A DNA stretch of 64,000 nucleotides from CADEEN01 sp963751775. Lineage in GTDB: Bacteria > Pseudomonadota > Gammaproteobacteria > Burkholderiales > Burkholderiaceae_C. A program made the translations under genes and the position numbers. The notes under the pieces were generated by a model that had not been told where the DNA came from, did no database searches, and saw only the letters and a program-made list of their open reading frames with translations. Shown in pieces: positions 8,581 to 18,769 of the stretch (the stretch's first letter is position 1; the number at the start of each line of letters is the position of its first letter). The stretch covers positions 62,001 to 126,000 of the forward strand of contig CAVVVW010000028.1 in the NCBI GenBank assembly GCA_963751775.1, written 5' to 3'.

Positions 8581-9961
8581 ATGGATGTCCTGCACAAACT
8601 CCGCGACGACCCCAGCGTCGTCACCGGTGCCGGGTCCGCCGCATCGTCGGGCACCTTGCCGCGCGCGCCGCAGTCGGTCGAGGAGACCGGCCTGGCGCAG
8701 ACCTTCCTGATCGAACTCGTCGCCAAGGCGATGTTCCAGCGCGGGCTGACCCGGCTGGTCGAGTTGTCGCAGGTGTTGGCATTGCCCGGCTCGGTGGTCG
8801 AGGCCGTGTGCCACTTCATGCGCCGCGAGGCCCTGCTCGAGATCACGCGCCGCGGCCAGAACGAGGCCGACCTGCACTACGAGCTGACGGCCGGCGGGCG
8901 CGCGCGCGCCGGCGATTGGCTGGCGCGCAACCAGTACGTCGGCCCGGCCCCGGTGCCACTGGAGGCCTATGTCGAGCGCGTGCTGCGCGCAATCCTCCTC
9001 CGGCCTGCACGTGACGGTGCAGCAGACCCGCGCCGCCTTCGCCGACCTGGTGGTGCCGCACGAGTTGCAGGACCAGCTCGGCGTCGCCGTCAACTCCGGG
9101 CGCCCGATGCTGCTGTACGGCCCGCCCGGCTCGGGCAAGACCTACCTCGCCGAGCGCCTGCAACGCCTGTTGACCGGCGCGATCGCGGTGCCGTATGCCA
9201 TCGCCGTGCGCGGCGAGGTGATCCGCGTCTTCGACGAGCACTGGCACAAGCCGGTCGCGGCCGCCGATGAGCCGCAAGTCGGCATCGACAGCCGCTCACG
9301 CGCCGACGCACGCTGGACGCTGTGCCGGCGGCCCTGCGTCATGACCGGCGGCGAGCTGACGCTCGAGATGCTGGACCTCAGCTTCGACGCACGCGCCGGC
9401 TACTACGAGGCGCCGCCGCACTTCAAGGCCAACAACGGCCTGTTCATCGTCGACGACCTCGGCCGCCAGGTGGTGAGCCCGCGCGCGCTGATGAACCGCT
9501 GGATCGTGCCGATGGAGCGCGGCGAGGATTTCCTGATGCTGCGCAGCGGCGGCAAGTTCCGCATCCCGTTCAACATGGTGCTGGTGTTCTGCGGCAACCT
9601 GAGCCCGCGCGACCTGGCCGACGCGGCGTTCCTGCGCCGCATGGGCCAGAAGGTCGAGGTCGGCGTGATGTCGCTCGCCGACTACCGCGCCGTGTTCGAC
9701 GCCGTCTGCGCCGCGCACGGCATGGCCAGCGAGGAAGACGGCTTCGATCAGTTGCTGCACCTGCACGCCCGCGCCGGGCGGCCGCTGCTGGCCTGCTACC
9801 CGCGCGACCTGATCAACCTGGCCACCAGCCGCGCCACCTACCTGGGCGTTGCGCCCCGCGCCGGCGGCGAATTGCTCGACTGGGCCTGGCACGTCTACTT
9901 CGGCGCGCAGCCGGCCACACCCTCCACCGCGAACGGACCGTCCGCGGACAACGAACGATGA
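8581..9961 (+). CDS. AAA-family ATPase of the Tad locus, frameshifted
   Basis: About 459 residues in two frames, joined near 8990. The N-terminal ~140 residues (LVELVAKAMFQRGLTRLVEL, later LHYELTAGGRARA) look helical and winged-helix-like. The C-terminal part is an AAA/MoxR-like ATPase with Walker A LLYGPPGSGKTYLAERL, a Walker B-like motif GLFIVDDLGRQ and a sensor-like region VLVFCGNLSPRDLADAAFLRR. It sits between the prepilin peptidase and cpaB, in the same direction. Similar ATPases occur in betaproteobacterial Tad loci, but I know of no assigned role; remodelling or regulation of the pilus machine would be inference. The ATPase motifs are intact. Confidence 0.75.
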
Positions 9962-10002
9962 CGCGCCCGAGGCGGCGCGTCGAACTGTAGGAGCACCCGA
10001 CC

Positions 10003-10866
10003 ATGAGATACCGCGCATTGCTGATGTTGTTGATTGCGATCGTCGCCGGGCTGGCGGCCGTGCTGATGGCTGCGCGCTGGATGCAGCAGCAGGGCGGCGA
10101 GCGCGGCCGCATCGCGGTGGCGGCCTCCGACGTGGAGCTCGGCGCGCGGCTGACGCCGGAGATGATCCGCATGGTCGAGTGGCCGCTGTCGAGCGTGCCG
10201 CCCGGCGCGTTCACCGACGGCCCCAAGCTCGAAGGCCGCGTCGTCACGGCGGCCGTGCACCGTGGCGAGCCACTGCTGGAGTCGCGTCTGGCGGCCGAAG
10301 GCAGCAAGGGTGGGCTCTCGGCCGTGATGCCCGAGGGCAAGCGCGCGATGACGGTGCGCGTCAACGACGTGATCGGCGTGGCCGGCTTCGCATTGCCCGG
10401 CACCTTCGTCGACATCATGGTCAACACGCAGGAAGAAGGCAGCACGCGCGCCGACCGCGATCACGCGGTATCGAAGATCGTGCTCGAGCGCATCCTGGTG
10501 CTGGCCGTGGCGCAGGAGTCCGACCGCGACAGCACCAAGCCCAAGGTGGTGAGCGCGGTGACGCTGGAGCTCACGCCGGCGCAGGCCGAGATCCTCGACC
10601 TGGCGCGCAGCGTCGGCACGCTGTCGCTGGTGCTGCGCAACCAGACCGAATTGGGCCTGGCGGGAACGTCGGGCGCCACCAAGGCGCAACTGCTGGCCGG
10701 CAAGCCCGCGCCGGTCGCGGCGGCTGCCCCTGCCACTCGCAGCGCACCCCGCCGCACCGCCGTCGTGGCACAGGCGGCGCCCGCGCCCGCCGCCGCGCCG
10801 GCCCCCGCCAGCACCAGCTGCGTCGAGGTGATCCGCGGCCTGAGCCGCGTCACCGAGTGCTTCTGA
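10003..10866 (+). CDS. cpaB: Flp pilus assembly protein CpaB/RcpC
   Basis: 287 residues. One N-terminal membrane helix (residues ~3-23) is followed by a SAF-like domain (IAVAASDVELGARLTPEMI) and the CpaB/RcpC C-terminal region (KRAMTVRVNDVIGVAGF...GTFVDIMVN). The C-terminal ~60 residues are Ala/Pro-rich and end with a short Cys-containing tail. CpaB works in the periplasm next to the secretin of the Tad system. The ATG is preceded by AGGAG at good spacing. The secretin gene follows 34 bp downstream. Confidence 0.92.
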   Translation: MRYRALLMLLIAIVAGLAAVLMAARWMQQQGGERGRIAVAASDVELGARLTPEMIRMVEWPLSSVPPGAFTDGPKLEGRVVTAAVHRGEPLLESRLAAEGSKGGLSAVMPEGKRAMTVRVNDVIGVAGFALPGTFVDIMVNTQEEGSTRADRDHAVSKIVLERILVLAVAQESDRDSTKPKVVSAVTLELTPAQAEILDLARSVGTLSLVLRNQTELGLAGTSGATKAQLLAGKPAPVAAAAPATRSAPRRTAVVAQAAPAPAAAPAPASTSCVEVIRGLSRVTECF

Positions 10867-10900
10867 GCCGAACCACCCCTTCGTTTCCTGGAGATCGATC

Positions 10901-12647
10901 ATGGCAAACGTTTCCCGTCTGGCGCTGTCGCGCATCGCGCTCGCGGTCGGGCTGGCCCTGTCGGCACTCGCTGCACAGGGCCAGGCCGCCCCGCCCGCAG
11001 CGCCGGCGGCCGCGCGGCCCGCGCGCATCGCCGCGGCACCCGCGTCCGTCGCCGACCAGGGCATGCCGGCCGGGCCCTGCGGCCGGCTCGACATCGCGCC
11101 GGTGGTGCAGATCCCGGTCGGCAAGTCCACGGTCATCAAGCCGGTGGCGCCGATCGCCCGCATCCTGCTGGGCAACCCGGAAAACGCGCGCGCCGCGCGG
11201 CCGAGCGAAACGCCCGAGGGCAAGAAGGACGAGGGCGTCAAGGCGCCAGCCGTCTACACGCGCCCCGGCGTGGCCGACGTCGACGTGCTGCTGCTCGGGC
11301 CGAACGAGGTCTACCTGCTCGGCAAGACGATCGGCTCGACCAACGTCGTGATGATCGACCGCAGCGGCGCCTGCACGGCCTTCGACGTGGTGGTGGACAT
11401 GGACGCCTCGCCGCTGCAGCTCGATGATCGGCCGCCTGTTGCCCGATGAGAAGGACGTCAAGGTCGACGCGGCGTTCGATTCGGTGGTCCTGCGCGGCAC
11501 CGTCACCGACACCGAGGCGCTGACGCGCATCACCGACCTGGCGCAGTCCTACCTGCGGCGCAGCGAATCCGGCAGCGGCAACACCGGCAACAGCGGCAAC
11601 AGCAACAACAGCGTCGGCAAGAACCCGCGCATCGTCAATCTGCTCGAGGTCGGCGCGCCGCAGCAGGTGATGCTCGAGGTCAAGGTGGCCGAGATATCGA
11701 AGAACCTGCTCGACCAGTTCGGCATCGACTTTTCGCGCGGCTACGCGACTGGCAACGGGTCGATGCTGGGCTTCCTGAGCGGCATCTTCGGCGGCACGGC
11801 GGGGATCGCCGGCCAGATCTCGGGTGCCGCGGGTGCGGCCGTCGGTGGCGGCGCCGCCGGCGCGATAGGCAACGAGATCGCGGCCGGCGTCTGGTCGGGA
11901 TCGATGCCACCCGCCCCCGGCACGAACACCACGCAGATCAAGCTGAACATGCAGAAGACCGATGGCCTGATCAAGGTGCTGGCCGAGCCGTCGATCATGG
12001 CCATCAGCGGCCAGACCGGCAGCTTCCTCGCCGGCGGCAAGATCTTCATTCCGGTCTCGACCACCGGCACCACCGGCGACCGTTACGTGACGCTCGAAGA
12101 GAAGGAATTCGGCGTCTCGGTCAACTTCACGCCGACGGTGCTCGGCAACGGGCGCATCAACCTGCGCGTGCGGCCCGAGGTGTCGGAGCTCAACCAGGCG
12201 GGCGTCACGATCACCGGCATCAACGGCAGCGCGGTGTTGCCGTCGTTCACGTCGCGCCGCGCCGAGACCACGGTGCAGCTGATGGACGGGCAGAGCTTCG
12301 CCATCGGCGGGCTGATCAAGAACAACACGGCGACCAACATCAAGGCCTTCCCGTTCCTCGGCGAGATTCCGATTCTGGGCGCGCTGTTCCGCAGCACCGA
12401 ATTCCAGACCGACCGGTCCGAGCTGGTCTTCGTGATCACGACGCGGCTGGTCAAGCCGCTGCCGACGGCCTACCGCCTGCCGACCGACCACTATCTGCCG
12501 CCGACGCGCACCGAGTTGATCCTCAACGGCCAGGTCGAGGGCAAGCCGCCGGCTGCAGCGCAGCCCGCGGCCCCGCCACCCGATCAGCCAGCGGCGCCGC
12601 CGCCCGGCGGCGGGTTCGATACGCAATCGAAGGAGGTTCCGAAATGA
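10901..12647 (+). CDS. cpaC: Tad secretin CpaC/RcpA, one frameshift
   Basis: About 581 residues in two frames, joined near 11420. An N-terminal signal peptide (ALAVGLALSALAAQGQA) is followed by the pilus/BON-type N domain (VVQIPVGKSTVIKPVAPIAR...NEVYLLGKTIGSTNVVM). The secretin core follows, with VMLEVKVAEISKNLLDQFGIDF, VLAEPSIMAISGQTGSFLAGG, then FTPTVLGNGRINLRVRPEVSEL and the C-terminal FPFLGEIPILGALFRS signature. A Gly/Asn/Ser-rich linker lies between the domains, and the C-terminus is Pro/Ala-rich. It forms the outer-membrane pore for the Flp pilus. Its stop overlaps the start of the next gene (ATGA). Confidence 0.9.
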
Positions 12648-12931
12648 AATGCCGTCACCACACCGGCCTCGGCCTGGGCCTGACGCTCGCCGCCCTGTTG
12701 CTGCAAGGCTGTGCCGCGAGCGGCTCGCCGGACTGGGACGCCCAGTTCGGCGATTCGGTGCGCCGGCTCGGGGCGCAGCAGTTGCTCGACCCGAACGCGC
12801 CGCTGCGCAACGGCGATGCCCAGGGCCCGATCGACGGACGCGCTGCCCGCGAGAGCCGCGACCGCTACATCGAGAGTTACACGACGCCGCCGGTGACCAA
12901 CGTGCTCACCACCGGCATCGGGACCCGGTGA
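12644..12931 (+). CDS. Small Tad-locus lipoprotein
   Basis: 95 residues with a lipoprotein signal peptide: a hydrophobic stretch, then the lipobox LLQGC with Cys at about residue 23. The mature part is short, polar and without a recognised domain. The ATG overlaps the secretin stop (ATGA), so translation is coupled to the secretin. Position and type suggest a secretin-associated lipoprotein comparable to CpaD or a pilotin, but no CpaD similarity is visible to me. Confidence 0.7.
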   Translation: MKCRHHTGLGLGLTLAALLLQGCAASGSPDWDAQFGDSVRRLGAQQLLDPNAPLRNGDAQGPIDGRAARESRDRYIESYTTPPVTNVLTTGIGTR

Positions 12932-12938
12932 CCCAGCC

Positions 12939-14252
12939 ATGGATCGCTCGGCCGCCTCGCGCTGCAGCATCGGACGCGACACGTTCGGCGCCGTGGCCTG
13001 GGCGCGTCAGCGCGGCTCGGTGGCGATCATCGCCGCCATCGCGCTCGCAGTGATGATCGGTTTTGCCGGGCTGGTGCTCGACCTCGGGCGCTTGTACGTC
13101 AACAAGGCCGAGTTGCAGAGCGCTGCGGATGCCTGCGCGCTCGCAGCGTCGCGCGAGCTCACCTGCGACGCCAGCGCCGTCGGCACCTGCGCAGCGCAGT
13201 ACCTGCTGAATGCCGAGGTGGCCGGCATCTTTGCCGCGGCCCGCAATCGCAAGGACCTGCAGGCCAGCGCGGTCGTGGTGGCCCCAGGCGACGTGCGCTT
13301 CAACACCGTGCTCGGCCCCAACTCGGGCTACGCCAGCCGCGCGGCGGCCAGCCCGAACAGCAAGTACGTGATGTGCATCGCGCGCTCGACCGGGATCGTG
13401 CCCTGGTTCATGGGTGTGCTGGGCCTGTCGGCGGCCAACGACGTCGCGGCCGGCGCGGTCGCGACGCTGGCGCCGAGCCAGAACTTCTGCCAGGGGCCGC
13501 CGATCGGGGTGTGCAAGAAGACGGCAGCAGCGTGCCGAACTTCGGCTACGCCGTGGGTGAATGGGTCGCCTCGGACTTTCACACCAACGGCAACAACGAC
13601 ATCCTGGAGCGGCGCCTTCAAGTGGATCGACTTCACGCCCAACGCCGGCGGCAATTCGGAGATCCGCGACGCGCTGGTGGGCGCCGGCGGCAAGTGCGAC
13701 ATCCAGGTCGGCAACGAGGTGCAGCAACCCGGCACGCAGCAGGGCGCCAAGGCGGCCTACAACACGCGCTTCGGCCTCTACCCCAACGGCGCCAACGCCT
13801 ACACGCCCGACGATGCGCCACCCGACCACACCGGCTATGCGTATCCGAACAAGGCGCCGGGCAGCCCGGTGATCGGCATCGGCACCAGCGCCTATGCCAA
13901 CTACTCGACCCGGGCTGCTGCGTTCACGCCGTTCAGCAGCGCGCAGTACGGCGTCACCGGCCCCGGCGGCAACATCCCGGGCAACGGCATCGATGCCGCG
14001 ACGCACCAGGCCAAGGGCGCGAGCCGCCGGCTGGTGAACGTGCCGGTGATCGACTGCGCGGCCGGCAATATCGTGCGGATCCAGGGCATGGCCTGCGTGC
14101 TGATGCTCAACCCGATGGCCAACGGCGCCAACGGCACGATGTATCTCGAGTACCGCGGCCCCTCCACCGCCGCCGGCAGCCCCTGCCCGACATCGGGTTC
14201 GCCCAGCGGCCCGGGCGCCAGCGGCCCGATGGTGCCGACCCTGGTGCAGTGA
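12939..14252 (+). CDS. tadG: TadG-like pilus assembly protein
   Basis: 437 residues. The N-terminus has the TadE/TadG-type membrane segment RGSVAIIAAIALAVMIGFAG followed by LVLDLGRLYVNKAELQSAADACALAASREL, which is the classic TadG/Flp-related signature. The remainder is a secreted or periplasmic Gly/Asn-rich domain with several Cys residues. Between about 13520 and 13605 the neighbouring frame reads more naturally (SSVPNFGYAVGEWVASDFHTN), so two compensating one-base errors are likely inside an otherwise open frame. Tad loci use such proteins for pilus assembly or surface interactions; the exact role is not settled. Confidence 0.85.
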   Translation: MDRSAASRCSIGRDTFGAVAWARQRGSVAIIAAIALAVMIGFAGLVLDLGRLYVNKAELQSAADACALAASRELTCDASAVGTCAAQYLLNAEVAGIFAAARNRKDLQASAVVVAPGDVRFNTVLGPNSGYASRAAASPNSKYVMCIARSTGIVPWFMGVLGLSAANDVAAGAVATLAPSQNFCQGPPIGVCKKTAAACRTSATPWVNGSPRTFTPTATTTSWSGAFKWIDFTPNAGGNSEIRDALVGAGGKCDIQVGNEVQQPGTQQGAKAAYNTRFGLYPNGANAYTPDDAPPDHTGYAYPNKAPGSPVIGIGTSAYANYSTRAAAFTPFSSAQYGVTGPGGNIPGNGIDAATHQAKGASRRLVNVPVIDCAAGNIVRIQGMACVLMLNPMANGANGTMYLEYRGPSTAAGSPCPTSGSPSGPGASGPMVPTLVQ

Positions 14253-14259
14253 GCCGACC

Positions 14260-14730
14260 ATGAATGGCGCTTTCAGACATCAAGCGGGCGTGGCGGCGGT
14301 GGAATTCGCGCTGCTGCTGACGCCGCTGGTGGTCCTCGTCTTCGGCATCACGGAGTACGGCCGCGCGATGTACCAGTACGACGCGCTGTGCAAGGCCGCG
14401 CGCACCGGTGCGCGCTTCCTCAGCCAGTTCGAGCCCGGCGATGCCGCCCGGATCGGCCAGGCCCGATGCCTGGTGGCGTACGGCAACACCGCCTGCAACG
14501 AACCCGCGCTCGCACCGGGCCTGACGCAAGCCATGGTCTCGGTGGCGGACAGCAGCAACGACGCCGCCATGAGCCTGCAGCCGATGACCGCGAACGGCGT
14601 GACCGTGGGCGTGACGAACCTGGTGCGCGTCAGCGTCAGCGGCTACCAGTTCAATTCGATCGTGGGCTTCGTCGCCCCGTCGTTCACCTTCGAGCCGATC
14701 AGCGTCACGATGACGCAGCGCATACCATGA
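14260..14730 (+). CDS. tadE: TadE-family pseudopilin
   Basis: 156 residues with a class-III prepilin-type N-terminus: a short polar leader, then QAGVAAVEFALLLTPLVVLVFGITEYGRA, where Glu at +5 and the following hydrophobic helix mark a TadE pseudopilin processed by the TadV peptidase. The C-terminal domain is soluble and ends in a predicted beta-rich part (FTFEPISVTMTQ). It starts 7 bp after tadG and its stop overlaps the next TadE gene. Confidence 0.88.
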   Translation: MNGAFRHQAGVAAVEFALLLTPLVVLVFGITEYGRAMYQYDALCKAARTGARFLSQFEPGDAARIGQARCLVAYGNTACNEPALAPGLTQAMVSVADSSNDAAMSLQPMTANGVTVGVTNLVRVSVSGYQFNSIVGFVAPSFTFEPISVTMTQRIP

Positions 14731-15176
14731 TCCACTCACCGGCACGTGATCCCAGAGGCCATCGCGGCGCCGCGGCGGTGGAGTTCGCGCTGGTGATCAG
14801 CGTCTTCCTGATGCTGATGCTGGGCGCGATCGAATTCGGCCGCGTGCTGTTCTACTGGAACACCACGGCCGAGGCGACACGCCTGGGCGCCAGGGTGGCG
14901 GTCGTCTGCGACCTCAACGACAGCCAGATCAAGGCCCGCATGAGCGCGCTGTTCCCGCGCCTGCAGCCCGACGACATCGCCGTGAGCTACCTGCCCACCG
15001 GCTGCAATGTCGACAGCTGCCAGAGCGTCACGGTGACGATCAACGCCGGCAAGGTCATCGACACCTTCATTCCGTTCACCGACATATCGCTGACGCTGCC
15101 CCCGTTCACGACGACGCTTTCGCGCGAGAGCCTGCAAAGCACGTTCGACGGCGTCGCCAATCCCGTCTGTGGATAA
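14727..15176 (+). CDS. Second TadE/TadF-family pseudopilin
   Basis: 149 residues starting at the ATG that overlaps the previous stop (ATGA). After a basic leader the sequence reads HRGAAAVEFALVISVFLMLMLGAIEFGRVLFYWN, again a TadE-type prepilin segment with Glu at +5. The periplasmic part has four Cys, including the pair in TGCNVDSC. It likely acts together with the preceding TadE as a minor pseudopilin, as TadE and TadF do in Aggregatibacter; which of the two corresponds to TadF is not clear. Confidence 0.85.
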   Translation: MIHSPARDPRGHRGAAAVEFALVISVFLMLMLGAIEFGRVLFYWNTTAEATRLGARVAVVCDLNDSQIKARMSALFPRLQPDDIAVSYLPTGCNVDSCQSVTVTINAGKVIDTFIPFTDISLTLPPFTTTLSRESLQSTFDGVANPVCG

Positions 15177-15205
15177 AGCGCCATCAGTCACCACGCAGCC
15201 CGGCC

Positions 15206-16375
15206 ATGAAGGTTCGAATCGTCACCCCCCAGCCCGCCAACGCCGAGCGTTGGGCCGCGGCATTGCGGCGCGCCGAGCACAAGTTCGACGTGCTGGCGAT
15301 CGTGCAGCCGTTGGACGAACTGAGGCTCGGGCGCCGACAACGTGCGACCCGACCTGCTGATCGCCGAGGCCGCGTCGGCGCGCGAGCTCGATGCGCTGGA
15401 AGCGCTGGCGCACGCCCACCCCGAGATCGACTGCCTGCTGATCAGTGTCGCGCTCACGCCCGACACGCTGATGCGACTGATGCGCGCCGGCGTGCGCGAC
15501 GTGCTGTCCGACACGGCGACCGACGAAGCGGTGGTCGCTGCGGCGCAGCGTCTGGCCCGCAAGCGCGCGCCCGCCGCCGCCGCGACCGAGCCGCGCGCAA
15601 CGGCAGCGTGATCGGCTTCATCTCGTGCAAGGGCGGCAGCGGCCCACGTTCCTCGCCGCCAACCTGGCCCATGTGCTGGCGCAGGGCGGCGGCGGCGCGT
15701 TGCATTGTTCGACCTGGACCTGCAGTTCGGCGACACGGCGCTGTTCGTCACCGACGAGCCAGCGGCCAGCGACGTGGCCGGAATGGCGCGAAACATCCAC
15801 CGCCTCGACCGCGGCCTGTGCATCGGCGATGACGCGGCCGGCCCCGGGCTTGGGTGCTGCCGGCGCCCGACGAGCCGTCCCAGGCCGGCGACGTGGGCCC
15901 CGAGCACGTCCAGGCCATGCTGGCGCGGCGACCACGATGTTCGACTTCGTCGTGGTCGACCTCGGCCGCACGATCAGTGCGGTGACGGTGCAGGCGCTCG
16001 ACCCTGCCAGCGCGTCTACCTGGTGCTGCAGCAGACGCTGCCCTTCATTCGCGACGGCAAGCGCCTGCGCGACGCGTTCCGCGCGCTCGACTACCCGCGG
16101 CCAAGGTGCGCTGGATCGTCAACCGCCACGAGAAGAGCAGCGAGATCAGCCTCGACGACCTCCAGCGCAAGCTGGGTGTCGGCGCGCTGATCACGATGCC
16201 GAACCAGCACGACATCGTCACCGCCTCGGTGAACCAGGGCGTGCCCGTCGACCGGCTGGCGCCCGCGGCCGATTGCGCGCGCGCTGCACGAGCTCGCCGA
16301 TTCGGTGGCGCCGCCGACGCAGGCACCCGCAGCAGCCGCTGGCTGTCGGGCCTGTGGCGCGGAGCGGCGGCATGA
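15206..16375 (+). CDS. cpaE: CpaE/TadZ pilus-localisation ATPase, heavily frameshifted
   Basis: About 390 residues joined from at least six frame segments between 15206 and 16375. The N-terminal receiver-like domain reads MKVRIVTPQPANAERWAAAL and later DLLIAEAASARELDAL. The ParA/MinD-like ATPase follows with the deviant Walker A in VIGFISCKGGSG...FLAANLAHVLAQ, then FDLDLQFGDTALF and VYLVLQQTLPFIRDGKRLRDAFRALDY. It ends with RWIVNRHEKSSEISLDDLQRKLG and LITMPNQHDIVTASVNQG. TadZ/CpaE places the Tad machine in the cell. The frames are consistently CpaE-like, so errors rather than decay are likely. The end overlaps the cpaF start (ATGA at 16372). Confidence 0.85.
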
Positions 16376-17785
16376 ACCAACCAAGGAGTGACGATGAACT
16401 GCGTGAACGCCTGGGCGCGGCACCGCCGGGCTTCGGCTTGGCCGCGGACCGATCGAGCTCGCCCGCCCGAGGTGCACGCCTACCAGGAAATGAAGGTCGA
16501 GGTGCACCAGTTGCTGCTCCACGGCTGGACCTGGAGGCGATGGAGAGCCTGAGCCCCGAGCGCCTGAAGGAAGAGCTCGCCTGATGGTGGAGCGGCTGCT
16601 CGCCGAGGAGAACCTCGTGCTCAACGAGGTCGAGCGGCGCAACCTGGTGCGCGACATCCAGAACGAGATGCTCGGGCTGGGCCCGCTCGAGCCGCTGCTG
16701 GCCGACCCGACGGTCTCCGACATCCTGGTCAACACGCACCGGCAGGTCTACGTCGAGCGCCGCGGCAAGCTCGAGCTGACCGCAGGTGACGCTTCACCGA
16801 CGACGCGCACCTGCTGAAGATCATCGACAAGATCGTCTCGCGCGTCGGCCGCCGCATCGACGAGTCGAGCCCGATGGTCGACGCCCGCCTGCCCGACGGC
16901 TCGCGCGTCAACGCGATCATCCCGCCGCTGGCGCTCGACGGGCCGATGCTGTCGATCCGGCGCTTCGCCGTCGAGCCGCTGACGATGCGACGACCTGCTC
17001 GAGTTCAAGACGCCTGACGCCCGAGATGGCGCCGTTCTCGCAGGCGCTGGTCGACGGCCAAGGTCAACATGCTGATCTCCGGCGGCACCGGCTCGGGCAA
17101 GACGACGCTGCTCAACATCCTGTCGCGGCTACATCCCGCACAGCGAGCGCATCGTCACGATCGAGGACGCGGCCGAACTGCAGCTGCAGCAGCCGCACGT
17201 GGTGCGGCTGGAGACGCGGCCGCCGAACATCGAGGGCAAGGGCGAGGTCACGCAGCGCGCGCTGGTGCGCAACGCGCTGCGCATGCGGCCCGACCGCATC
17301 ATCGTCGGCGAGGTGCGCGGCGCCGAGGCGCTGGACATGCTGCAGGCGATGAACACCGGCCACGAAGGCTCGATGACCACGATCCACGCCAACACGCCGC
17401 GCGACGCGCTGACGCGGCTGGAGAACATGGTCGGCGATGGCCGGCGTCGACCTGCCGCCGCAAGGCCGCGCGCGCAGCAGATCGCCTCGGCGCATCGACG
17501 TGATCGTGCAGGTCGCGCGGCTGACCGACGGCACGCGCAAGATCATCAGCATCCAGGAGATCACCGGCATGGAGGGCGAGGTCGTCACGATGCAGGAGAT
17601 CTTCGTCTTCAAGCAGACCGGCGTGGCGCCGGACGGCAAGGTCAGGGCTACTTCACCGCCACCGGCGTGCGCCCGCGCTTCTGGGAACGCTGCTCACGCG
17701 CGGCGTGCACCTGCCCGAATCGATGTTCGACGCCGGTGCGGCACGCCGCCTGAGACCGAACGGGCATTACCGGGACAACGCATGA
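16372..17785 (+). CDS. cpaF: CpaF/TadA secretion ATPase, heavily frameshifted
   Basis: About 470 residues in at least six joined frames. The order is MNQPRSDDELRERLG, a linker, LSPERLKEELA and VERLLAEENLVLNEVERRNL. Then come the N2 domain (LGLGPLEPLLADPTVSDILVN), RIDESSPMVDARLPDGSRVN, Walker A LISGGTGSGKTTLLNIL, the Asp-box IVTIEDAAELQLQQPHVVRL, Walker B RIIVGEVRGAEALDMLQAM and the His box EGSMTTIHAN. TadA/CpaF is the hexameric cytoplasmic ATPase powering Flp pilus assembly. The start ATG overlaps the cpaE stop, and the final TGA (17783-17785) overlaps the tadB start, so translation of the three genes is coupled. Confidence 0.88.
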
Positions 17786-18750
17786 ACATGACCATGATCC
17801 TGTTCTCGGTGCTGGGCTTCCTGGCCGTGGTGATGGCGCTGGAAGGCCTGTACAACCTGTGGGCCTCGAAGTACAGCGCCGAGGCGCGGCGCATGAGCGG
17901 CCGCCTGCACGCGCTGAGCGGAGAAGCCTTCGCCGAGGTGGCCATCGAGCGCGGCGAGCGGCTCGGCCGCGGCGGCTGGTTCCAGACCCTGATCGCGCGC
18001 CTCGAGATCGGCGCGCGCCTGACGCACTGGGTCGAGTCCTGCGGCACCACGGCGACCGCCGGCGAGATGTTGCTGCTGTCGGCTGGCTTGGCGCTGCTGG
18101 GGTCGCTGTTGCCGGCGCTGCTGGGCCGGCCGCCGATCCTGGGCCTGGCGCTTGCCGTCGTGCTGGCTGCCGTGCCCTGGTGGCGCTTGAGCCGGCGGCG
18201 CAGCCAGCGCATCCGGCGCTTCGAGACCAGTTCCCCGAGGCGCTCGACCTCATGTGCCGCGCGATGCGCGCCGGCCACGCCTTCGCCACCGCGGTCAAGC
18301 TGGTCGGCGAGGAAGTGCCCGAGCCGCTGGGCCGCGACTTTCGCATCCTGTTCGACGAGATGAACTACGGCGTGCCGGTGCCCGAGGCGCTTGGCGCGCC
18401 TGGCCCAGCGCGTGCCGCTGCCCGACGTCAGCTACTTCGTCGTCGCGGTGCTGATCCAGCGCGAGGCCGGCGGCAACCTGGCCGAGTTGCTCGAGAACAT
18501 CAGCAGCATCGTGCGCGCGCGGCTCAAGTTGCTGGGCGACGTGCGCACGCTGTCGGCCGAGGGCCGGATGTCGGCCCAGGTCCTGACCGTGCTGCCCTTC
18601 GCCGTTGCCGTGGTCGTGAACCTGCTGAATCCGAAGTTCATGGCCGTGCTGTGGACCGATTCGACGGGACAGACGGTGATCGGCGTCGCACTGCTGATGA
18701 TGTGCCTGGGCATCCTGTGGATGCGCAAGGTGATCGACCTGCACGTTTGA
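17782..18750 (+). CDS. tadB: TadB inner-membrane platform protein, two frameshifts
   Basis: About 322 residues in three frames, with shifts near 18230 and 18395. An N-terminal membrane helix (ILFSVLGFLAVVMALEGL), two more hydrophobic segments at about 85-140, and the T2SS F-type domain follow (FPEALDLMCRAMRAGHAF, then REAGGNLAELLENISSIVR and LKLLGDVRTLSAEGRMSA). Two C-terminal membrane helices end the protein. TadB pairs with TadC to form the platform on which the TadA ATPase acts. The ATG at 17782 overlaps the cpaF stop (ATGA). Confidence 0.88.
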
Positions 18751-18769
18751 AACGAGGGGAGTCCATGCC

